Positions 32,132 through 44,821 of a DNA stretch of 64,000 nucleotides are shown here, piece after piece. This stretch comes from Cyclaneusma minus (taxonomy: Eukaryota; Ascomycota; Leotiomycetes; Marthamycetales; Marthamycetaceae). The translations under genes were made by a program, and so were the position numbers. How positions within the stretch are numbered: the stretch's first letter is position 1; every line of letters starts with the position of its first letter. The stretch is taken from the NCBI GenBank assembly GCA_037179335.1, contig JAKZHN010000032.1, positions 1 through 64,000 on the forward strand. Direction: 5' to 3'. Below the pieces are notes generated by a model. The model did no database searches and was not told where the DNA came from. It saw only the letters and a list, made by a program, of their open reading frames with translations.

Positions 32132-35100
32132 ATTTATAAGCTTTTTTTATTGGTTAATTTAAAAATTCTGATTTTTAAATACCTTTAATTTTTATAAATT
32201 TAAATACAATTTTTTACCTTGCAATAATAGCGTATTATATAGCTTTAATCCTAATTTTTAATTTTAGTATTTTTAATTTTGCTAGCATTATTTATGCAAA
32301 TTTATTTTTACCAAGCCCTATTTTATTTTTGCATTTAATTTGAAATTTTAAAATCCTAATTACTATTAATATTATAAGCTTTGCCGCAAATTACATAATA
32401 ATAGCTATTGCTATTTTAAAAAACGTATGTTTTTATTTTATTTAAGCTACTGAATAAATTAATAAAATAGCTTTATTAATTATTAAATTAATTTAAAAAT
32501 TTGCTAAAAAAATATACTATTATTTGCATTATAAGTAAAATTGCGCAATTTTAATATATTTTTATTATATTTAATAATTTTTTATAGCAAGCCGGTAATA
32601 AAATTAATAATAAATTTTTTAATTTAACCAAATTATTAGAAATTTTATTAATAAGGAAAAATAGCTTTAAAAAACCTTAAATATATTTTTTAATATATTA
32701 AAAAAAATCCTTATTATTTTGAATAAAATTAAAAAGGCCTAGCAATATAAGTTTTGTAGCCTTTTAATTTAAATATAACTATATAGCAAATTAGGCCTAG
32801 CTTATTTTAGAATTAAAAATAAATAAATTCTATATTAGAATTTTAAATATTTTAGCTAGCAAAATTAAATTTTTATATAAAATATTAATAAGCATAAATA
32901 TATATATATATATATATATTAAAAAAATAGCTTAGTATTAGAATCGCCAAATATAATAATTTTAAAGCTATAATAATAAATACCAAAGCAATTAAAATTA
33001 TAATAATAAGTAAAAAAATAAAAAAAATAGCTATAAGAAATACTAAAACCGCCTTTATATTATAAATTAAAAAAAATATTATTAAAATAAAAGCCTAATT
33101 TAATTTCTTTTTGCCGCTAATTATAATAATTAAAAGCCGGAAAATAATTTGTTTTAGCCTAAATTGCAATTAAAAGGATTTATAAAATTAATTATAGATT
33201 AATATAATATTTTTATAATTTTAATACCTAAGAAATAATATATTATCAAAATTATAATTTAATAAAAATTCCCAGTTTTTTTTAGATTTTTTTTTAGAAT
33301 TATTTTAATTAAAAATAAATATTTTAGAATCGGCTTTATTAATTAAAATTTTGCTAATTTTTTTTAATAATTTTTTAATTTTTATAGCTAAAATATTATA
33401 AGTTTAATATTAATTAAATAAATAAATTAAAATTAAAAAACTAAATATTATATTAAAATATGATTTTTTTTAAAATATTGGCTAGTATTAATGCATTTTT
33501 TTTTATTTTAAAAATTCTAATATTATTTTAAATCGGTTAAAAACCAAACCAATTTTATAATTTATTTTAATATTAATTAAAAAAAAATAACTCTTATATT
33601 TTAATTTTAAAAATTTATATTATATATTTTACCAATTATAAAAAATAAAAAATAAAAAATAATACGTTTAATTTTTTTTAAAAAAAGAATCGACCAGATT
33701 TTTATTTTAAAACAGGATTTTTATATTATAAAGAAAAACTTTAATTTAAAAAAAATAAAAATAAAAGCCCGTATAATATATAACAGCCTTTTAAAGTTTT
33801 TTTTACCTTGCTAAAACAAATAGCTAATAAAATTTGCATTATTACCAAAAAAAAGGGCAGTATTTTTATTATTAAATATTTTTATTTTTATTTTTTAATT
33901 AATATTAAATAATTATTAATTTAGGCTTAATATAAATAATATTAAAATAAATGCTGCAATTAGTTTTTATTATATTTGCCTGCCAAAAGAATTAATATAT
34001 AATAATTATTTAAAAAACTTAAATAATATTTTAAAATCAAAAAAACTATATATATGCAAAATATAAATTTTAAAAAAATTAAATTTTATATAAGAAATAT
34101 AGCTTTCAAAATATAAATACATCAAGCAAAATAATTGGAAAAAATATTGCCAAATTTATAAAAACAAAATTTAATATAAGCAATAAAAAAATAAAAAATA
34201 AGCCTTTTAAATGCCTTTAAAATATATTAAATGCCTTTTTTTAAAAAAAATACCTTTTAAATAATTTTGAAATTATAAAAATAAATTATTGCTTAAAATA
34301 AAGCCATTTTATTATAAAACCAGGCCTTTCTTATTTAAAAAACTAAAATATATTAAAAAATAGCTTAATAAACAGCTTTTTTATAAATTTATTTGTAAAT
34401 TAAAATTTAAATATATTATATTGCTAATATTAGCTATTAAATTTAAGAATAAATAAAATTTATTAAAATTATAAACGCCTAAATAATATTATTATTAAAA
34501 ATCGCTATCTTTTGCCTTTAATTTTTTTTTAAAATATTGTATATAAAGCCAAAGTTTATACCAAATTTAATATTATTGCTATATTTAATAAGCTATAAAT
34601 AGCGAAAAATACAAAAGTGGAAAACAGCATTTATTATTTATTTTAGCCTTTTTAAATTATTAATTATATTTTTTATTTTTATAATATTTCGGCTTTTTTT
34701 TAATATTATATTAATAATATTTTATTTTATTTGCTAAATAAAATATATATAGCCTATTTAAATAATTTTTTAATTTTTTTAAATAATTTAAAAAATGGTT
34801 TATTGCCTAAAAAATATAAGCCTTTAAATTAATATTTTTAAATATAAATTTAATATTATTTATACCAAATATTTAAGCCTTTATATTATACCAAATAATA
34901 TAAAAATAAATTCAAATAAAACTTTTGCTATTTTAGTTTAAAAATTATTTATTTATATTTGAAATTTTTAAAAATTTATAGAATTTGCTAATTTTTACCA
35001 AAAGTTTAGTTAAAACTTTTTTTTAAATAGCCAAGCTATTGAATAATTTTATTAAAAAAAAGTAAAATAAATATAAAAAAACGCCTAGCAAAATGCCATT

Positions 35101-37266
35101 AATAAACTTAAATAAGCATTTATTTTAGCCCCAATTTTGGGTTTTTTTAATTATAGCAAATATATAACTTTAAAAATAAATGCCTTAAATTATGCTATAA
35201 AAATAATAGTATTTTATACCTTATAGCTTATTTTTTAAAAACTTATAAATTTGCTAAATGCAATTATGAAATTTATAATAAAAAGCTTTTGGCTATAATT
35301 AAATATTTAAAAAAATGAAAATCAGAAATTTAAAAAGTATTAAAAAAAATTAATTGTAATAATTTAAAATATTTTATAATAATAAAGCAGCTAAATTAAA
35401 AATAAATCCGGTAATTTAATTTTTTTAACTTGAATTTTAAAATTATTTATAGGCCAAAATTTTAAGCAATTAAATTAAATATATTAAGCAGGCTTTTTAA
35501 AACCCAATTTCAATATATTGAAAATAAAAAGCTGCAATATAAAATAATATTATTATTAAAATGTTTTTTTTTTAAATTTTATATAATTTAATAAAAAAAA
35601 AGATTTACCTAGTCCTAATATTAATTTTAAATTTTAAATTTGTTTTGAAAAAAACCATTAAAAAATATGAAATATTGCAATATTAATGCTAACGGCCTTA
35701 AAAAAACAAAAATTTTAAAACCTAGCTAAGAAAATTATGTTTAATTTTTAAAAAATAAATATCCGATTTTTTTATTTTAAAAGAAAAACTTATATTAAAA
35801 GGCTTAAAAAATATTAAATATAAATACCTTTTAATATATTTAATTTAGTAATTTAAATTATTTATAAGCATTATTTAATAATTTTATTTAAATTTTTTAT
35901 TTTTTTTAGCTAATATTAGCCAATATTATTAATGGCTAAAAATATTTAAAAATATAATTAAATATATTAAAAAAATATAAATTATATTATTTTTTTATTT
36001 AAATGCAAAAAATATAATTAAATATACCAGTATATAATAATAGTAATTTATAAATTAATTAAATTGAGTATTTTATTTTTATAAAAGGCCTGAAAATTAA
36101 AAAACTAGCAAAAGCCTTTTTTTAGCAAATTTATTATATTTCTAATATTTTTAATAATATTATTTTAAATAAAAAAATCCACTTTATTTTTTAATTTTAA
36201 AAATATTTATTTAAATAATTTAAGATCGGCCTAAAACCATTATTTTTATTTTATTTAAAAATTAATAATTAGACAAAAAGGCTAAATATATATTTAAAAT
36301 AATATTTTTAAAGCTTTACATTATTTATATAAAATAATTAGATAAATTGGCTATTTTTGATAAAATTTGCTTTAAATAATTAAATTTTCAAAATTTTCAA
36401 AATTATATTATTTTTTATAAATTATAGATATTATTTTTAAATAGAAATAAAATCCTTTTAGTCTTATTTTTTAAATATATTAGCTATTTAAAAACAGGAT
36501 TTTTATAAAGCAAATATAATAATAAATTATATAAAGAAAATTTATACCCAATTAAAAGCCCTGGCTTAATAATTTATTAATAAATATAAAGAAAATGCAA
36601 ATTATGATTATTTAAAAGCTTTAATATTTAAAAACAGCCAATTAGAATATATTAATATTAAAAATATTAAAAAAAATATTAAAAAAAATAAGCCGGGCTT
36701 TAACCAATAAATAAAATTTATTAAAAAGTATATAATTTAAAGCTTTTAAAAAAAATTAAATTAGAGCCAAAATTAAAAGGCTTATTTGGCCAAAATAAAA
36801 TTAATAAAATAAAAAACAAAAACATTAAAGGCCGGATATAAAAAAAATGGTAAAAGAAAAATTAATAATATTTTAAACGTTTGTAACCAAAATTTAAAAT
36901 TAAATTTAAAATTTATATAAATATAAAAAGAATTATAAAAATAATATTAGTAGCATTTAAATAAGCCCGGCCTACCGGAATTCTTAATCAAATAAGCTTT
37001 ATAATATAATAAAATTATAATATAGCCAATTGCTATAATATAGCCTACCAATATAATATAATTTATTAATATAATATAAGCTTTTTTAAAAAAAGGCTAT
37101 AAAAAACATTCCTAGTATTTAAAGCTATAATAAAGAAAACAAAAATTACGTGGTTTTTATAAATAAAAATAAAAATATTTTATAATTAAAAATTAAAAAA
37201 TATTTAAAAATAAAAAATAATTTTTAATGCTATTTAAAAAAAAATAGTAATTTAAATTAAAAATAT

Positions 37267-37446
37267 TATTATAATACTACTTCAGCCTTAGCCTTAAACA
37301 CTTATATATAATCTTATATACCCTTAATACTATAAAGCCTGGCAGCAGCCCTTATAGCTGCACGCCAGCGCTGGAAAGCTTTCCTCTCCAGCTTACAATA
37401 CAAATCTACCTTGACCCCTACCTGCGACCCTTGCCGCGCCGTGACA
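37267..37446. repeat. Right LTR (180 bp)
   Basis: The partner of 31952-32131. It keeps more GC in the second half (CCTTGACCCCTACCTGCGAC, then CCTTGCCGCGCC) and the intact end GTGACA at 37441-37446, followed by the CCAAT duplication. Its first bases (TATTATAATACT) are more mutated than those of the left copy (TATCACAATACT). Confidence 0.88.
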
Positions 37447-37654
37447 CCAATTTTTAAATTTAATGATTAAAATATTGGTATTAATAAGCTAATTCAAAGC
37501 TTTATTACAAATTATTTTCATTATAATATTAATTAAATTATTTTTTCCATTAATCCAGCAAATTTTATAAAGCTCCTTTTATTTATAGCTTTAGCAAAAA
37601 TAAAAAACGTTAATTATAAGCCGATTTTTAATTATAATACCCAGTTTAATTATT

Positions 37655-37870
37655 ATAATAATCAAAAATAAATTGGCAAATAGAAATGCGTTATGTATTT
37701 TTTTTGCTATAAAATATAGCCGTTGTCTTTTTAAATAAAAATAACAGCGTTTAAATATTATATATTAAAAGCCTTGCTTAGCTTTTCTAATAAATAATAT
37801 TTATTTTTAATATACTTTTAATACATATGCTTTATAAAATACCCGTAAAGCGCCCTTTTTAGCCTTATAT
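37655..37870. repeat. Decayed ~2.3-kb dispersed repeat, copy 2 (right end only)
   Basis: The segment matches the right-hand ~215 bp of the repeat family, including AAATAAATTGGCAAATA, TTTAAATATTATATATTAAAAGCC and a mutated form of the GC-rich end (ACCCGTAAAGCGCCC). It is more AT-mutated than copies 1 and 3. The left part of the repeat is missing or unrecognisable here, about 200 bp from the LTR element. Confidence 0.6.
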
Positions 37871-38348
37871 ATATATATATATTTAATTTAGGCCCCAGAA
37901 TTTCCAAATACAAATTTTTATTTTTTAGTAATTTAATATTTAATTTTAATTATTAATTTTAGCTTTTTATTTTAATTGTGTAAATTAATAGGCTTTCATT
38001 AATTCGCTAATATTAATAATTATTTTTAAATTTATTATTGCTTAACTTTTAAAATTTTAATTTTAATATATAATTTGCAGTAATTTTTATTAAATTAGTT
38101 TCAGGTTTTTATTTAATTGTTTTTATTATTTTATTATTTTATTTCTTTATATTAAAATTTATTGGAATTTTATTATTTTTATTAATTTGTATATACTATT
38201 TTAATTTTTAAGTATATGTTTTCTGCAAATATCGGAAAATTAATATAGCAGCGGCTTATTTTAAATAATTAATTTCAAAAAAAATTGCCTTTATATATAT
38301 ATATTATATGTTTTTTTGCAATAATAGCATATTAATTTTTAATTGCAT

Positions 38349-38589
38349 TTTTAATTTTTTTAATTTTTTTAATTTTTTTAATTTTTTTAATTTTTTTAAT
38401 TTTTTTANNNNNNNNNNNNNNNNNNNNNNNNNNNNNNNNNNNNNNTTTTTTTAATTTTTTTAATTTTTTTAATTTTTTTAATTTTTTTAATTTTTTTAAT
38501 TTTTTTAATTTTTTTAATTTTTTTAATTTTTTTAATTTTTTTAATTTTTTTAATTTTTTTAATTTTTTTAATTTTTTTAATTTTTTTAG
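38349..38589. repeat. 9-bp satellite (AATTTTTTT)n with assembly gap
   Basis: A perfect 9-bp tandem array (two A, seven T), interrupted by a run of N at about 38408-38445. The true copy number is unknown because of the gap. On the minus strand it reads as an artificial KKL repeat, so the ORF over it is not a gene. Confidence 0.95.
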
Positions 38590-40834
38590 CAATTCTTTTT
38601 TATATAGCAATTATATTGGATTCTATTAAAGGCTTTATTTATATAAAGCAGGCTTTTTTGCTTTTAATAGGCTTTCTTTTATTATTGCTTTTATATAGTT
38701 TTTTAAAATATACGCTTTTTGAGTAATTTTTTTTTAATGTTTAATATTATAATTTTTAATATTTTTAATTGCAAAATGCAAAATTTTGCTAATAATTTTT
38801 TTTAAATTTTATATAATAAGAATTCTATTGATAATTATATTAATAATATTAAATTTGCAATTCCATTATAGGATTTAAATTGCATTTTTACTAAATCCAC
38901 ATTTGCGCTTTAAATTTATATTTATATTTGCTATATATAGAATTTTTATTTACCTTTTCTTTATAAACTTTTTAATATTTATAGCTAAATTGCAAATAAC
39001 TTTAAATACAATTGTTATTATAATAATTATAAATTCTTTTATTGCGTAATAAATTTATTATTTTTCAAATTTTCGCTATTTGAATTTCTTTATTTAATAT
39101 AATTTACAATACTTTTATATTTTATTATTATTGCTATATTAAAATCCATTTTTTAAAAAAAGACTAATGCGCTAATTATAATAATAAATAAATTGAATTA
39201 CAAAATAATATAAAAGCTATTGGGGCTTTTTTTATTTTAAAATTTTTATTTTTTTAAAATATAAAATATACAGCGTTTTTAGAAATATTAAAAATATAAT
39301 AATAATTAAAATTAAAATTATTTTTGCAATCTATATTTTAATATATATAGCAATTCATATTTAATACTATTTAATTCTTTTTTTTATTCTTTTTATCCAT
39401 ATTTAATTAAAATATAAATAATTTTTAATTTTAATTATGTTTTTAATAATATATTATTTAATATAAAACAAAGCCGAATTTTTGGCAATATAATATAAAA
39501 TATAAAAATTATAGGCTTAATATATATAAATTAAAATAAATAGCTAGCTTTATTTAAAAATATTGCGGGTTTTTAATTTTGCTAATTAAAATTATTTTTA
39601 TATAATATTTAGTTTTTAATTAAATTATTTAATATATAAAATCTATAAGTTTTATTTATATATTTTATAATTTTTAAATAATTTAAATCTTTTATTTAAT
39701 TTTATAATTTTATAATTTGATTTTGTATAATATATAATTCAATTTAATTCAATTTAAATATATAAAAAAGTCTATATTTTTTATAATTTAAATATTTATA
39801 TTTTTGCTTTATTTGCTATTGCATATAATTAAGCGTTTTTTATTTAAATATAGAATTGAAATTGGCTTTTAATTTTTTTAAAAAAGATTTGCGTTTTTAA
39901 AAAAAAACTCTATTATTATTATAATCCAATTTTAATATTTTTTAATAAATTTATTTAAAATTATTAAAATACTTTTTAAAAAAATAAAAAAAATTTCAAG
40001 TTTTTTAATATATATAAAATATATATAAAATATAAATTAATTTTTTTTAATATTATATGTTTTTAATATTTAATTATTAATTATTTTTAAAACATTTAAA
40101 ATATAATTTATATACGCTATTTTAAAATATTTTAGCGAATTTTAAAAGGCTAGTATAAAAAAGATTATATAATTTTTTTATTAAAATTTAAATGGAAAAT
40201 TTAAATAATAAATTTAGAGTTCTATTTTTTCAATAATAAAAAAAAAGCCTATACTTTTTTTGGCTAATTTTCCAATTTTAAAATGCATATTTTTAATAAA
40301 TAAAAACATTTAATTTTTTTTTCCAAAATTTATTATTTTATATTTGCTTTGCATATTGCTTTATATATAGTGTTTTATTTTAATTTTTGCAATAATATAG
40401 ATTTGCCGTATTATTCTTTGCTGCCTTTTTATATTAAATACTTTAATTTTTATAAATTATATTAAAAACAATTATAAATAATATTTATATATTATAAAAA
40501 AACAAAAACTTATATTCTAGCCAATTAAATTGCTTAATTTATTTTATTATTATTATAGCAATATTATATATAAATTTTTAAAATTTAATTTATTTGCTTT
40601 ATTTGTTTATTTATTTAAAAATAAAATATAATGCTATATTTGCATATTATATAAAATTTTAAATAAATATAATAATTTTAAAAACTTTTATAAAATAAAT
40701 AATTTTAATATAATAATTTATTATTATTAAAATAGCATTATATATTTTGCTTATATATTATAATTTTAATAAATTTATAATAAAATTCTATAATAAATAA
40801 AATTATTATTTATTAATTTATTTATTAATTTTAA

Positions 40835-42610
40835 TCGTTATCTAGCTACTAAGGCTATGGAATAGTAACTAAGATAATAATTAAGCAGGGCTAAAAACCT
40901 TGAAAGGCCAGGCCTTTCCGGAGAAAGTCAGGAGCTTTCCGGGCGAAAACTATCCTAACCTCTTTTTGTCGGTAATAGCGGGGATTTTTAATTGTAAATA
41001 GACCGCGAGGCTATAAACAATTCCAATAATGCTATGCCTTTAAATCCTGCTATTGCCAATTGCCATTTTTATTAATTTAAACGTCCATTAAAAAAAGTCT
41101 GGCCATTTATACCCATACCACTTTTTTAAGCCAGCTTTTTTACCCGTTTAAATCCCTTTTTGGTTATTTAGCCAAAGCCCGGCCTTTTTCCGTTTTCCAT
41201 TTTTAGCTTTTTTTATTTATAGTTTTGAATTCGGTTTTTAATTACTATTTAGTATTTTACCAGCGGCCAAGGGCTTTTTACTTAAATAAAGTGCTAAATA
41301 TATTATTAAGCCTTAAAATTAATAGCCGCCACCTTAAACTTTTCTAAATAATTACTGGTATAGGCCCTTAAGTCCTTTTCCAAGCGCAGCAAAAAAAAAG
41401 CATTGCTGGATTTTAAACCTAAATAAATTTACCCTTTTTGCAGCTGGGTCCTTTCCACGCTAGCCCAGCACTTTTAGAAAGTTGTAATATCCAGGTTGGT
41501 ACAAGGCTGTGGTATTCCAAATACCAGCCAGTCGTTTATTGTTTTTGGGGTAAATTGGGGGTTTTTATTTATTACTCTCTTTTATATTTAGTGTTTTGGA
41601 AATGGCCCAGCCTATAAAAAAGAGTAGTGGGTTTTAATAGAACAAAGGCATTAAGGTTATTACTCCCAACGCCGCAAACGGAAATTTGCCGAATTAAGGC
41701 TGGAGCCCAATTATAATTATTTTCGGGGTATAAAAGCCGCTATAAGCAAAGGCGGTATATATATATACAAGCTGGCCATTTATTAAAGGCCAGCAAAAAA
41801 GGTTATATTATAGTATAGGTTTGTAAAAGGGGGTATTTGGCTTAATGTATATCGATTATTAATTGCAGGCCGGGTTTTTAGCGGCTGTATACCGGCTGTA
41901 AGACGGGAGTCGGCTAGGCTTTTAGGGGAAAAAATAAGATATTTAGGGAAAGAAATGCCGGCTGGTTGGCGAAAGCCGGCTAAAGGGGGGTATTTGGAAT
42001 GGGAGGAGGCCTATAAAGGTGGTTTTTGATTTGGCGTGTATTGTTAAACCCGGCGGTTTAAATTCCAGGCTTTAGGCGGGCTGGGGTTGGTATGCTGTTG
42101 GTGTTTACCGGCGGCGGCAAAAAGGTGTATAGCAAGTATTAAAAAAGATGGTAAATTATTAAAGGTTGTTTGGCTGTTGGCTGGCTTTTGGCTGGCTGGC
42201 GTATATATTATAAGGGTGGTTATTGCTGGTAAAAATGCCAATTGCTAGTATTGGTGGCTAATTAAGCTAAAAACTTTGCATTTAAATTTCGCAATATAAA
42301 TAATGGCGGCGGCGGCAATAACGGCTAAAAAAGGCTGGAAAACCACCGGAAATTGTTTGGAAAAGCGTTTTTTATATTTTAACAATTATTGCCTAAGCTA
42401 TATATTTGGTGGTGGTACTTAAAACACTTTCTGGCGCTATATATATAAAAACGGTTAAAACCCTCAACTTTAAAGCCCGCCACCACCACCACCATAGGTC
42501 CGGAAACCTTTTAAAGGGCAGCGGCGGACTCCTGGAGGCGAGGAGAATTAATTGCCGGGGTCTGCTGGGTATTGTTTTTTAAAAAGCGTTTTACTCTGGT
42601 ATATGTAAAT
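40835..42610. other. GC-richer, less degraded segment inside the AT-rich block
   Basis: About 1.8 kb with clearly higher GC than its surroundings and sharp edges on both sides. It contains palindromic text (AAGGCCAGGCCTTT near 40904), a GGCTGG-rich part near 42130-42210 and a CCACCACCACCACC run near 42481. Short ORFs (for example minus 42044-42241) lack recognisable domains. It looks like part of a younger or RIP-escaped repeat, but no element ends could be fixed. Confidence 0.5.
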
Positions 42611-44821
42611 GTTATTTATTAATTAAAATTAAAAATTATAGCTAATTATGAAATATATATTGGCAAATTTGATTTTATTAGCAAATATAGCAATTATATA
42701 TATAATTTTATATTTTTAATTTTATATTTAGCCAATAGTATTTATAATAAATTAAAATTGATATTTATTTTATTTTAAAATAATTTACGAATTTGCTATT
42801 ATAATAAATATATAAAAGTTTATTATATAATATATTATTTTTAAATTGCTATTATTTATTTTTTCGCAATATAAATTGGCTTTATATTTTTATTATTTTT
42901 CTATTTTTTTTTTAAATTTTAAAAATAATTTTTTAAATTGCTTTAATTATTTTAATAATTTAAATTTTTATAATTTAAATAAAATATATTGTTTTTGCTT
43001 AAAAATGTATATTTATAATATATAAATAAAATATATAATATTAATTTTCCAATTTAATAATTTTAATTAAAATGCAATTGCCGTATTTGCAAAAGCAATT
43101 ATATTTTTTAAAAATTATATATTTAATATATAATTAAATAAATAGCAAAGCTTTTATTATAATATTAATAAAAATTCTTTGAAGATTTTTGCTTAAATAT
43201 TTTTTATTGCTTTTTTATAATTTGGTTTATAAAATAAAGAATTAATAAAACTTTAAATTTTTGTAATATATTTAATTTTAAAATTTTAAAATTTTAATTT
43301 TAAAATTTATTTTGCTTAATATTTATTAAATCTTTTTATATTTATAAAATAATATGATTTATCATAATTTAAAAATATGTAAATTTTATAATATATATTT
43401 TTAATATATTGCTTTTAATTTTTTTTATTAATTGCAACCAATTTAATATTATGCACTTAATATATTAATTTTATATTAACTGATTTGCAAAATTAAAAAG
43501 CTATTAAATACCAATAATATTATATTCTATTATTTAATTTTTTAAATTGCTTTAAAATTCCCAATATTGCAAATTTAAAAATATTATATATAATTTATAA
43601 ATGCTTTATAAAATTAAAATATTGCAATACTAATTTATTTGCAAATATATTTTTAATGTATTAAAAAGCTTTTTGCATTTTTAAGATTTTTTTTTGCTAT
43701 TTATATTATTAATAAACAAATTAATTATAGGCAATATAATTTTATTGTATTTTAAAATAAATTGCTTATAAAAATTGGCTTATTTTAAAAACAATTGCAA
43801 TTATATATATATAATTAATATAAACTATTTTTAAATAATGCGTAATTTTTCCGGCTTTATATATATATTATTATTTTTTATTATAAAAATTAAAAATTAA
43901 ATTTTATTTATTTTAAATTTGCATTTGCTTTGTTTTATATAAAAAAATATAAATTTTTAAATACGGTTTTTATATGCTTATTATATTTGCTAGGATGTTT
44001 TAAATAAATTAAAATATTATTAAAATAAATTATTATAATAATATTTAAAGACTTTCTAAGCATTATATTTATATAAATTTAAAGTATAATTAATGCATTT
44101 GCCAATTTAAATCATATTATTCAAGATTTAAAATAGCTATATTTTATATAAAATACTTTTTTAAAAGAATGTTTGTAATATATTTTTAAAAAAAAATTAA
44201 TTTAATTAGAAATTTATTAATTTAAAAAAATTAAGTTCAATAATATTATTATTTAATTTTTTATAATTAATATATAAACACAAATTATTTTTATTTTTAA
44301 ATACAAATAATATAAGAGCTTTTATTGGGTTTTTTCATTTGCAAATTTAATTTTTTATTGGCGCATTATTAAAATATGTTTTTAATATAATTAATTGCTT
44401 TTTAAATAATTTATAAATAAAATAATAAAATAAATTTGCTTTAATTTTTATAATATAATTCTAATTAAAATATATAAATAATATATTAGTTTTTGTTATA
44501 TTAAAAATATTATTAAAATAATTTGATTCTTTTAATTTTTTGCATTTTAATTTTTTGCATTAATTTTGATTTTGATTTTGCTATATATTTTTTGCAATTA
44601 GTTTTAATATTTGGCAATTTAAAGCTTTGGAAGCATATTAAAATCCAATTTTATTTTATTAAAATTTTAATATTTTGCTCAATATATATATAATAAAATT
44701 TTGATTTAAATTTATAATATTTTTTATAAAAATAGGTTTTTATTTATTTTATTAAACGCTATTTTATATATAATAATTTCCTATTTATTATATTTAAAAT
44801 ATAAACTATTGTATTTAGCTT

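Larger units (their letters stand above)
31952..37446. mobile_element. LTR retrotransposon, complete but RIP-degraded
   Basis: Two direct repeats of 180 bp (31952-32131 and 37267-37446) bound a 5.5-kb element. The five bases before the left LTR and after the right LTR are both CCAAT, a perfect target-site duplication. LTR ends fit TGTCAC...GTGACA after C-to-T and G-to-A changes. The internal 5.1 kb is so AT-rich and stop-filled that gag and pol cannot be recognised, so copia versus gypsy cannot be decided, nor the strand. A CCAAT box-like duplication in an otherwise AT-only region is unlikely by chance. Confidence 0.9.

Noticed and set aside
32132..37266. Remnant gag-pol reading inside the LTR element
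   Set aside because: No conserved motif can be read by eye in any frame; composition is too degraded.
38332..38610. ORF with a KKL-repeat protein on the minus strand
   Set aside because: It is a translation of the 9-bp satellite and spans an N gap.
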